From: an uncultured Collinsella sp.
GTDB lineage: Bacteria > Actinomycetota > Coriobacteriia > Coriobacteriales > Coriobacteriaceae
Assembly: GCA_900754445.1 (NCBI GenBank)
Contig: CAAECW010000093.1
Location: 1-45,888 of the forward strand
Length of the DNA stretch: 45,888 bases
Direction of reading: 5' to 3'
Part shown: in pieces, positions 34,586 through 42,029 of the stretch
How the letters are laid out: every line of letters begins with the position of its first letter
Position numbering within the stretch: the stretch's first letter is position 1
The notes under the pieces: model-generated
What the model saw: the letters and a program-made list of their open reading frames with translations, nothing else
Told to the model about the DNA's origin: nothing
Databases searched by the model: none
Made by a program: the position numbers and the translations under genes

Positions 34586-34614
34586 ATCATAGCAAAACGG
34601 CGCACTGCCGACAA
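34586..34614 (-). promoter_or_regulatory. promoter of cbiMQO
   Basis: Minus-strand TTGTCG (34614-34609) and TATGAT (34591-34586), spacer 17 bp. The operator palindrome starts about 10 bp downstream. The rest of 34615-34735 has no recognisable feature apart from a weak hairpin after pheT. Confidence 0.65.
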
Positions 34615-34735
34615 AGCAGCACGCCGTTATGTAATGCGCGTGTCATATATGAAGGCTCAACGGTGCCTTATACCGAAAACAGCAGTCACGTAAGACTCGG
34701 CGGCAGCCGACGCTGGCCTATATCCAGCGCAGGAC

Positions 34736-37189
34736 CTAGCCGCGGACCTCGCCGTTTACGCCCTTGCACACCTTGGTGACGATCTTCTGGTGCGCTTTTT
34801 CGACCTCTTCGCTGGTGAGCGTGTGGTCGTCGGAGCGATACGTAAGCGCAAAGGCCATGGACTTCTTGCCCACGCCCACGCGGGCCGGATCGCGGTAGAC
34901 GTCGAACAGACGCACACCCTCGAGCAACTTGCCGCCGGCGCTGGTAATGCGGCGCTCAAGGTCCTCGCAGGTCACGGAGTTATCGACCACGATAGCAAGG
35001 TCGTGCTCAACGGCAGGGTACTGCGAGAACTCGCGGTAGTTCTCCTGGTTGCGGGCGCCCTTGATCAGCTTGTCCAGATCGAGCTCAAAGGCAACGACGA
35101 CCTCATCGATGCCCATCGCCTCGCGCGCCTCGGGGTGAATCTCGCCGACCCAGCCCAGCACGGTGCCGCCGGACAGAACCTCGGCCGCACGACCCGGCTG
35201 CAAGAAAGCGTAGCCCTCGCCCTCGACGGGACGGAAGCGGACCTTCTCGATGCGCAACTGGGCAAGCAGCTCCTCGACAATGCCCTTGCCAAAGAAGAAG
35301 CGCAGCTTGCGGTACTTCATGTTCCAGGACTGCTCGCTCCACTGGCCCGAGAGCACACCCGCCACGGACTTGGTCTCCTTGGGCAGGCTGGCGTTCTCGC
35401 GACCGTGGAACAGGCTGCCGACCTCGTACAGGTGCACGTTGGGCGTGCCGTGGGCCTCGTTATAGGCCACAGACTGCAGCAGACCCGGCAGCAGTGAGCG
35501 GCGCATCTCGGTCTGCTCGGCCACCAGCGGGTTCATGAGCACGACGGGGCAGCCGCGGCCCTCGGTGGACATACCGATCTTCTCCAGGTCGCCCGGGGCG
35601 GCAAAGCCAAAGGTCGTGGTCTCGTTGAGGCCACAGGCGCGCAGGATCTCGCCGACCTTGCGGGTGAGCTTCTGCTCGCGGGTCAAGCCGCCGATATGGT
35701 TCTTGGCAGCCGGGATGGTCGCCGTCACACGGCCCATGCCCCACAGGCGCAGGACCTCCTCGATCAGGTCAATCTCGCGCGGCAGGTCGGGGCGGAAGCT
35801 CGGCGGGGTGACCATAAAGTCCTCGCCGTCGCGCTCGACAGTGCAGCCCAGGCGGGTGAGCGAGCGCTCGATAAAGTCGGGCTCGATGTCGGCGCCGCAG
35901 ATGGCGTGCACGCGGGCCAAGCGCAGCTTGATGCTGTCGATGGTCTTGGGCGCGGGGAACACGTCCACATAGCCGGGGGCGACCTCGCCGCCGGCGATCT
36001 CCTCGATCAGCGCGCACGTGACGTTGGCGACGTCCACGCAGCCGGTCTCGTCGACCTGACGCTCAAAGCGAATGGAGGCATCGGAGATCAGCGACAGGTC
36101 GCGGCTGGTGTGCGAGGTGCGACCTGCGTTGAAGCAGGCGCTCTCGACCATCACGTCGACGGTGTCGTCCTCGATCTCGGAATCCATGCCGCCCATAACG
36201 CCGGCCAGCGCCACGGGACGCTCGCCGTCGGTGATGAGGCCCATGCCGGCGTCGAGCGTGCGCTCCTCGCCGTCGAGGGTCGTGAACTTCTCGTCCTGTT
36301 GGGCGGCGCGAACCACCACGCGGCGATGGCCATCGCGCTCGGCAAAGGTGTCCAGGTCAAAGGCGTGCAGCGGCTGACCGGTAAGCATCATCACGTAGTT
36401 GGTGATGTCGACGATGTTGTTGTGCGGGCGCACGCCCAGGGCGTTGAGACGCTTGACCATCCAGTCGGGCGACGGGCCGACCTTCACGTTGCGCACGATG
36501 CGGGCGACATAGCGGTCGCACAGGCCCTCGTCGGCAATCTCGACCGAAAGCTCGTCGTCGGTCGCGCGGCCGGTCTCGGCCTTGATGGCGGGCAGCTCCA
36601 CGTGGAAATCGCGGTCGAAAATGGCGCCGGTCTCGCGGGCCATGCCGATCATGGACAGGCAGTCGGGGCGGTTGGGCGTGATCTCGCAGTCGAGCACGGT
36701 GTCGCTCGATCCCACGTACTCGGCAAACGGCATGCCGCAGGGCGTATCCTCGGGCAGGATCATGATGCCGGAGTGGTCGCCGCCCAGGCCGAGCTCGCGC
36801 GCAGAGCAGTTCATGCCCATGGACACGACGCCGCGAAGCTTGCTCTTCTTGATCTTGACGTCGCCGGGAAGCACAGCGCCGATCATTGCCGTGACGATGT
36901 GGTCGCCAGCCTCGAAGTTCTGCGCGCCGCAGACGATCTGCAGCGGGGCGGGGTTGCCGTCGGCGTCGAGATTCTTGTCGCCCACGTCGACCGAGCACAC
37001 ATACATATGGTCGCTATCGGGGTGCGGGGTCTTGGTAAGAACCTTGGCAGTCACCACGTGGTCGAAGGACTCGCCCACGGTGTCGATCGCCTCGACCTCG
37101 GTGCCGGTACGGATATATTCGTCCGAAAGGGTCTTGGGATCCTCCGGAATATCGATCATGGTCTTGAGCCAGTCGTAAGAAACGCGCAT
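34736..37189 (-). CDS. pheT: phenylalanine--tRNA ligase beta subunit
   Basis: 817-residue beta subunit of the (alpha-beta)2 PheRS. N-terminus MRVSYDWLKTMIDI; EMAP-type tRNA-binding domain (about residues 40-150, with NFEAGDHIVTAMIGAVLPG and RGVVSMGMNCSARELGL); B3/4 editing domain (HNNIVDITNYVMMLTGQPLHAFD); B5; class II-like core; and the C-terminal anticodon-binding FDX-ACB domain (FSQYPAVEHDLAIVVD). Length is normal. AGGAGAGCTAC precedes the ATG. Partner pheS lies upstream, separated by a 105-bp palindromic element. Levels are set by the T-box before pheS. Confidence 0.97.
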   Translation of the reverse strand: MRVSYDWLKTMIDIPEDPKTLSDEYIRTGTEVEAIDTVGESFDHVVTAKVLTKTPHPDSDHMYVCSVDVGDKNLDADGNPAPLQIVCGAQNFEAGDHIVTAMIGAVLPGDVKIKKSKLRGVVSMGMNCSARELGLGGDHSGIMILPEDTPCGMPFAEYVGSSDTVLDCEITPNRPDCLSMIGMARETGAIFDRDFHVELPAIKAETGRATDDELSVEIADEGLCDRYVARIVRNVKVGPSPDWMVKRLNALGVRPHNNIVDITNYVMMLTGQPLHAFDLDTFAERDGHRRVVVRAAQQDEKFTTLDGEERTLDAGMGLITDGERPVALAGVMGGMDSEIEDDTVDVMVESACFNAGRTSHTSRDLSLISDASIRFERQVDETGCVDVANVTCALIEEIAGGEVAPGYVDVFPAPKTIDSIKLRLARVHAICGADIEPDFIERSLTRLGCTVERDGEDFMVTPPSFRPDLPREIDLIEEVLRLWGMGRVTATIPAAKNHIGGLTREQKLTRKVGEILRACGLNETTTFGFAAPGDLEKIGMSTEGRGCPVVLMNPLVAEQTEMRRSLLPGLLQSVAYNEAHGTPNVHLYEVGSLFHGRENASLPKETKSVAGVLSGQWSEQSWNMKYRKLRFFFGKGIVEELLAQLRIEKVRFRPVEGEGYAFLQPGRAAEVLSGGTVLGWVGEIHPEAREAMGIDEVVVAFELDLDKLIKGARNQENYREFSQYPAVEHDLAIVVDNSVTCEDLERRITSAGGKLLEGVRLFDVYRDPARVGVGKKSMAFALTYRSDDHTLTSEEVEKAHQKIVTKVCKGVNGEVRG

Positions 37190-37249
37190 GTAGCTCTCCT
37201 AGTTCTTAATCTCCGCATAGGGAGGAAATATCAAATGAAGACGTTCGCC

Positions 37250-37355
37250 TTAGGGTTGTCCAGGTGCCCCAGGTTGGCGTGAAAGAGGAGCGACGCGTAC
37301 TAAAGGTACGCGAGCGACGGTTGAACGCCAAGATGGGGTGCCTGGGCAAGCCTAA
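37250..37355. repeat. palindromic element between pheS and pheT
   Basis: Arms 37250-37280 (TTAGG...CCAGGTGCCCCA...TTGGCGT) and 37321-37355 are reverse complements with few mismatches. The centre CGCGTACTAAAGGTACGCG is itself a hairpin. The 3' arm includes the pheS stop codon. The transcript would fold into one long stem. Confidence 0.75.
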
Positions 37356-38428
37356 AATTGGTTCAGGAAACGCATATCGCCTGTCATCAGGGTTCTGAGG
37401 TCCGGCAGGTCGTAGCGCAGGGCCGCGACGCGCTCGGCGCCAATACCAAAGGCGAAGCCGGTGTACTTCTCGGGGTCGATACCGCAGTTGATCAGGACGT
37501 TGGGGTCGACCATGCCGCAGCCCAGGATCTCGATCCAGCCGCTGTGTTTGCAGAAGTTGCAGCCCTTGCCGCCGCACACATGGCAGCTCACGTCCACCTC
37601 GCAGGAAGGCTCAGTGAAGGGGAAGAAGTGCGGGCGGTAACGCGTCTTGCGGTCCTCGCCAAACATGCACTTAACAAAGTAGTCGAGCGTGCCCTTAAGA
37701 TCGCCAAAGGTGATGCCCTCGTCGACGACCAGGCCCTCGATCTGGTTGAACTGCGGCAGGTGGCAGGCGTCGGCCGTGTCGGGACGATAGACGGTGCCCG
37801 GGCAGATCATGTAGATGGGCGGCTTCTGCGACTCCATGGTGTGGATCTGCACGCCCGAGGTCTGGGTGCGCAGCAGCACGTCGGACTCGCCGTGGGCGTG
37901 AGCCTCGGGGTGTGCGACGCTGCCGGGGTTGTTGTCGACCACGTAGAAGGTGTCGCGGGCCGAGCGGCTCGGGTGATCCATGGGGGCGTTGAGCGCGGTG
38001 AAGTTGTAGTAGGAGGTGTCGACCATGGGACCGGACTCGACGGTGTAGCCGATGCCGCAGAAGATGTCCTCGGCCTCCTCGATGATCTGCTTGATCAGGT
38101 GCTGGTGACCGATCTGCGGACGGATGCCCGGCAGCGTGATATCGACGGCCTCGTGCTCGAGTGTGTGCTTGAGGGCGGCGGCCTTCATCTCGGTGGTGCG
38201 CTCGTCGAGCATGCCCTCAATCAGCTGGCGCATCTCGTTGGCGCGCTTGCCCATCATGGGACGATCCTCGGGGGCGAGCTTGCCCATCATGCGCATCAGG
38301 CCAGTGATGCGGCCCTTGCGGCCGAGCAGCTCAACGCGCGCGGCCTCGAGCTTTGCGGCGTCGTCGGCGCCCGCGACGAGCTCCTTGGCCTCTTCCTCGA
38401 GTTTGACCAGATCATCAATCAGACTCAT
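37352..38428 (-). CDS. pheS: phenylalanine--tRNA ligase alpha subunit
   Basis: 358-residue catalytic subunit of PheRS. N-terminal coiled coil (LIDDLVKLEEEAKELVAGADDAAKLE), then the class II core: motif 2 region NAPMDHPSRSARDTFYV, LLRTQTSGVQIHTME, the substrate loop PSCEVDVSCHVCGGKGC with the Cys-rich CGGKGCNFCKHSGW segment, and motif 3 GFAFGIGAERVAALRYDL. The ATG at 38428 is set by GGGAAGAC upstream and family length; an extended frame to 38611 is leader sequence. First gene of pheST, behind a T-box. Confidence 0.97.
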   Translation of the reverse strand: MSLIDDLVKLEEEAKELVAGADDAAKLEAARVELLGRKGRITGLMRMMGKLAPEDRPMMGKRANEMRQLIEGMLDERTTEMKAAALKHTLEHEAVDITLPGIRPQIGHQHLIKQIIEEAEDIFCGIGYTVESGPMVDTSYYNFTALNAPMDHPSRSARDTFYVVDNNPGSVAHPEAHAHGESDVLLRTQTSGVQIHTMESQKPPIYMICPGTVYRPDTADACHLPQFNQIEGLVVDEGITFGDLKGTLDYFVKCMFGEDRKTRYRPHFFPFTEPSCEVDVSCHVCGGKGCNFCKHSGWIEILGCGMVDPNVLINCGIDPEKYTGFAFGIGAERVAALRYDLPDLRTLMTGDMRFLNQF

Positions 38429-38513
38429 GTCTTCCCTTTCGTCTCTCGCGCTCCCCGCTTGCCGAGGCGGCTGCCGCCGTCTGACGTTGCGAAAACGCGG
38501 CCCGGTTCGGTAA

Positions 38514-38800
38514 CAAAAAACCGTCCTCGGGCATGTGCATTGCCCAAGGACGGTTGAATTCCGCGGTACCACCTTGTTTGACCCGGCGGATGTCTGGCCC
38601 GCCGTGCCCACTCTGCGCCCCTTGTCGCGAGGCTCACGGCTTCCCTACTGGGGCTTCACCGCCGTCGGCCGCGCGCCCGTTGAGGTTGCTGCTCGGGAGT
38701 GAACGCTTGGCCCTTGCCACCGCAGGAAGGCTTGCAGCCCATGACCTTCCCTCTCTTGCCGGCGACGCGGCGGGCAAAAACCCTCTCCGTCAACGCATTG
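38514..38800 (-). promoter_or_regulatory. Phe T-box leader of pheST
   Basis: On the minus strand: a long structured leader, the conserved T-box GGTGGTACCGCGGAATT (38572-38556 region), whose GGTG bulge pairs with the NCCA end of uncharged tRNA, then an intrinsic terminator (stem 38521-38533 / 38541-38553, CCGTCCT...AGGACGG, followed by TTTTTTG). A TTC at 38703-38701 followed by AC is the probable specifier codon, matching Phe. Uncharged tRNA-Phe should favour the antiterminator and raise pheST expression. The specifier is my reading and was not modelled. Confidence 0.9.
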
Positions 38801-38933
38801 GGCTATAGGATAACACATTTCGCGAGCGCATCGCCGCGTTCCGTTTTGTTCGCGCTGGGTACAAGGCAGGTAGCTGTGCAAATTGGCCGCGCACCCGCCT
38901 GCGGCGCTCGGCCTGCGAGATTAAGGATACGGT

Positions 38934-40517
38934 ATGGGAAAGAAACTCGATAAGAAGGCCAAGGCCGCCGTGGCAAAAGCTGCCAAGGGCGTCAAGGTTG
39001 CTAAAGTCGACAAGGCCGTCAAAAAGTTCCGCAAACTCGAGGGCAAGCTGTGGACTCGCGAGTACCTGCTCAAGATTGCCGAGTTCGATGGAGCGACGAT
39101 TGCTCCTGCCAACGGTGCTGCCGCCCGTGCTGACGCCATGGGCACGCTTGCCGGCGAGCACCATAAGCTCCTGACCAGCGAAAAGTCTGTCGAACTTGTA
39201 CGTTCGCTGGCACGCGAGACCGTCGCCGGCGGCAAGATCGACGACCCGCAGCTGCTTGACGAGATCCGCGTGCTCGGCCGCGACCAGCGCGAGGCAAGCG
39301 TTATTCCTACCGAGGAGGCCGAGGCCTGGACCAGGCTCACCTGCGAGGCCGATGCCGTGTGGCACAAGGCCAAGACGGCCAACGACTGGGCGAGTTTTGA
39401 GCCCTATGTGGATAAAATCGTCGCCCAACTTAAGCATCAGGCCGAACTCATGGACCCCAAGCGCGACCCATACGACGTTTGGCTCGACCAGTACGAGCGC
39501 GGCCTTTCTGCCGAGAGCTTCGATGCGTTTTGCGATGAGGTCAAGGCGACGGTCGTGCCGCTCGTGCACGCTATCGGCGAGCGCGGCCAGCAGCCCGCTG
39601 CCGACTTTTTGCACGCCCGCGTGCCCGAGGCCGCCCAGCGCGCCATGAGCTTCGACCTTATGAAGCTCGTCGGCCTGAACCTGAACGACACCACGCTTGC
39701 CTTTACCGAGCACCCGTTTAGCGAGGGCTTTGCCGTGGGTGACGCGCGCATCGCGACACACATCTACGAGGACGATTGCATCTCCAACGTCTACAGCATC
39801 ATCCACGAAGCGGGACACGCCATGTACGAGCTGGGCGTCAATCCCGCCTATGCGCGCACCTGTCTTGAGGGCGGCACCTCCATGGGCATCCACGAGAGCC
39901 AGAGCCGCTTTTTCGAGAACACCGTGGGTCGCAGCCGCGCCTTTATGGGACCGCTGCTCGAGGTGCTGCGCCGCCACGCACCCGAGGTCTACGGCGACGT
40001 CGACGAGGACACGCTCTACCACGCCGTGAACATCGCGCAGCCTTCGCTGATCCGCACCGAGGCCGACGAGCTCACCTATCCGCTGCACGTTATGGTGCGC
40101 TACGAGATCGAGCGCATGCTGTTTGCCGGCGAGGCCACAGCCAAGGATATCCCCGCGCTTTGGAACCGCTTCATGGATGAGTACCTGGGCATTCCCGTTC
40201 CCGACGACACGCACGGCTGCCTACAGGATACGCACTGGAGCGGCGGCTCGTTTGGCTACTTCCCCACCTATGCGCTGGGCAGCGCCTACGACGCCATGTT
40301 TGTGCCGGCCATGTGCCGCGACGGTGTCGACCTTAACGGCGCCTGTGCGAGCGGTGACCTGACACCCGTCCGCGCCTGGCTGGGCGAGCACATTTGGCAG
40401 TGGGGCCGCGCCAAGGACGCGCCGGAACTCATCAAGGGCGCCTGCGGCATGGCGTTCGATGCCCGCTACTACTGCAGCTACCTGCAGGACAAGTTCACCA
40501 CGCTCTACGAGCTGTAA
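38934..40517 (+). CDS. M32-family carboxypeptidase (Taq type)
   Basis: A 527-residue cytosolic metallocarboxypeptidase. HEAGH at 291-295 binds zinc with Glu-321 in HESQSRFFEN as third ligand, both family hallmarks. The core is all-alpha, as expected. Unusual is a Lys/Ala/Val-rich start (KKLDKKAKAAVAKAAKGVKVAKVDKAVKK, first about 31 residues) that M32 enzymes normally lack; the usual N-terminal fold begins at REYLLKIAEFDGATIAP, where the common WD is FD. AAGGATACGGT precedes the ATG. Divergent from the pheST T-box; the 504-bp gap holds that leader. Ends at a bidirectional terminator. Removes C-terminal residues from peptides. Confidence 0.92.
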   Translation: MGKKLDKKAKAAVAKAAKGVKVAKVDKAVKKFRKLEGKLWTREYLLKIAEFDGATIAPANGAAARADAMGTLAGEHHKLLTSEKSVELVRSLARETVAGGKIDDPQLLDEIRVLGRDQREASVIPTEEAEAWTRLTCEADAVWHKAKTANDWASFEPYVDKIVAQLKHQAELMDPKRDPYDVWLDQYERGLSAESFDAFCDEVKATVVPLVHAIGERGQQPAADFLHARVPEAAQRAMSFDLMKLVGLNLNDTTLAFTEHPFSEGFAVGDARIATHIYEDDCISNVYSIIHEAGHAMYELGVNPAYARTCLEGGTSMGIHESQSRFFENTVGRSRAFMGPLLEVLRRHAPEVYGDVDEDTLYHAVNIAQPSLIRTEADELTYPLHVMVRYEIERMLFAGEATAKDIPALWNRFMDEYLGIPVPDDTHGCLQDTHWSGGSFGYFPTYALGSAYDAMFVPAMCRDGVDLNGACASGDLTPVRAWLGEHIWQWGRAKDAPELIKGACGMAFDARYYCSYLQDKFTTLYEL

Positions 40518-40539
40518 AGCTTAGGCAGCACGCCAACGC

Positions 40540-40579
40540 AAAGGGGGCGCCGCGGAACCAATCCGCGGCGTCCCCTTTC
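40540..40579. terminator. bidirectional terminator between M32 gene and glmM
   Basis: Stem AAAGGGGGCGCCGCGGA / TCCGCGGCGTCCCCTTT (40540-40577), A/T-rich on either side. The segment after it, to the glmM stop at 40615, contains nothing else recognised. Confidence 0.85.
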
Positions 40580-40614
40580 CACCTAGTTGTTTAAGAACGT
40601 CCCCAATGACTACC

Positions 40615-41946
40615 TTACAGAGCTTCCAGCGCGGCGGCGATGCGCTTCATGGCGGCATCGGCAGATGCTTGGTCGGGCGCCTCGGCCAGCACGCGGATAA
40701 CCGACTCGGTTCCGCTCTTGCGCACGAGCACGCGGCCCTCGCCTGCCAGCGCAACCTCGGCCTCGGCGATGGCGTTCTGCACGCCCATGTTCTCGAGCGC
40801 GGCGTCCTTGTCCGCCACGCGCACGGCCACCTGCGCCTGCGGCAGCAGCTTGCACGGAGCCGTGAGCTGCGAGAGCGTCTCGCGCTCGGCACGAATCACT
40901 TCCATCACGCGCAGCGAGGTCATAATGCCGTCGCCCGTGCGCTCGATATCGCCAAAGATCGTATGGCCCGTCTGCTCGCCGCCCAGGCTGTAGCCGCCCT
41001 CGCGCATCTTGGCATACACGTGACGGTCGCCCACGCCGCTGGTCACGGCGCTCAGACCGGCAAGCTCCAACGACTTGATCAGGCCAAAGTTGCTGGCAAT
41101 CGTCGGCACCACGGTACCGCCCGAAAGGCGACCGTGCTTGTTCAGATACACGCCGCACACGTACAGGATCTGGTCGCCGTCTACCACGCGACCGCGCTCA
41201 TCCACGGCCAGGCAGCGGTCGGCATCGCCATCGTAGGCAAAACCCACGTCCAGGCCCTGCTCCACCACATGGCGCTGCAGACGCTCCATATGCGTGGAGC
41301 CGCAGTCGACGTTGATGTTAAAGCCATCGGGCGCGGCATTGATCACGCGCACGTCGGCACCGAGCGCGTCAAACACCGGCTTGGCCACCGAGGAAGCCGA
41401 GCCGTTGGCGCAGTCGATACCGATCTTGACGCCCTGCAGCGAAAAGTTCGCACTTGCAATGAGCGAAGCAATGTAGCGGTTGCGGCCCTGCATGTAGTCC
41501 ACCGTGGCACCGATGTGGTTGCCCGTGGCCAACGGAACTTCGCTCTTGCCATCGATGTAGTCCTCGATGAGCTCCAGTACGTCCTCGTCCATCTTAAAAC
41601 CGTCGCTATTGACGAGCTTAATGCCGTTATCGCAAAACGGGTTGTGGCTCGCGCTGATCATGATGCCGCAATCGAAGCAGCCCTCCACGGTCTGATGCGC
41701 CACGCCCGGCGTCGGGATCACGTGCAGCATATAGGCGTCCGCACCGCTCGCGACCAGACCGCTCACCAGCGCCGCCTCGAACATATAACTCGAGCGACGT
41801 GTGTCCTTGCCCACGATAACGCGCGCCTTAGCACTGCGGTTGGCGCCATAATACCAGCCCACAAAACGGCCAATCTTATAAGCGTGCTCTACCGTCAGCC
41901 CAACGTTGGCCTCGCCGCGAAAGCCGTCGGTGCCAAAGTACTTCAT
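40615..41946 (-). CDS. glmM: phosphoglucosamine mutase
   Basis: Interconverts glucosamine-6-P and glucosamine-1-P, the entry to UDP-GlcNAc and so to peptidoglycan. The 443-residue protein has MKYFGTDGFRGEAN, the catalytic phosphoserine motif GIMISASHNP (Ser-100), the Mg2+ loop FAYDGDADRC, the sugar-binding LGGEQTGHTIF and the phosphate-binding C-terminal VRKSGTESVIRV. Length is typical for GlmM. GTAAGGAGAGCGC precedes the ATG. Follows the DUF4012 gene, with a hairpin between. Confidence 0.97.
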   Translation of the reverse strand: MKYFGTDGFRGEANVGLTVEHAYKIGRFVGWYYGANRSAKARVIVGKDTRRSSYMFEAALVSGLVASGADAYMLHVIPTPGVAHQTVEGCFDCGIMISASHNPFCDNGIKLVNSDGFKMDEDVLELIEDYIDGKSEVPLATGNHIGATVDYMQGRNRYIASLIASANFSLQGVKIGIDCANGSASSVAKPVFDALGADVRVINAAPDGFNINVDCGSTHMERLQRHVVEQGLDVGFAYDGDADRCLAVDERGRVVDGDQILYVCGVYLNKHGRLSGGTVVPTIASNFGLIKSLELAGLSAVTSGVGDRHVYAKMREGGYSLGGEQTGHTIFGDIERTGDGIMTSLRVMEVIRAERETLSQLTAPCKLLPQAQVAVRVADKDAALENMGVQNAIAEAEVALAGEGRVLVRKSGTESVIRVLAEAPDQASADAAMKRIAAALEAL

Positions 41947-41959
41947 GCGCTCTCCTTAC

Positions 41960-41992
41960 AAAATAGGGGCGAACAGATTGCCTGTCCGCCCC
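41960..41992 (-). terminator. terminator between DUF4012 gene and glmM
   Basis: Stem GGGGCG-ACAG / CTGT-CGCCCC (41966-41992, one mismatch) followed on the minus strand by TATTTTG. It separates the DUF4012 gene from glmM, whose start is only about 14 bp away. Confidence 0.6.
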
Positions 41993-42029
41993 AAAATGGT
42001 ACTCGATTATCTGCGCTACCAGAAAAACC

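Noticed and set aside
34491..34735. Cobalamin riboswitch in front of cbiM
   Set aside because: No B12-box-like sequence (GCCACTG) is visible and a palindromic operator explains regulation better.
40585..40610. TTTAAGAACGTCCCCAATGAC as an interspersed repeat
   Set aside because: It looks like a genus repeat from memory, but only one copy is in this window, so it cannot be supported here.
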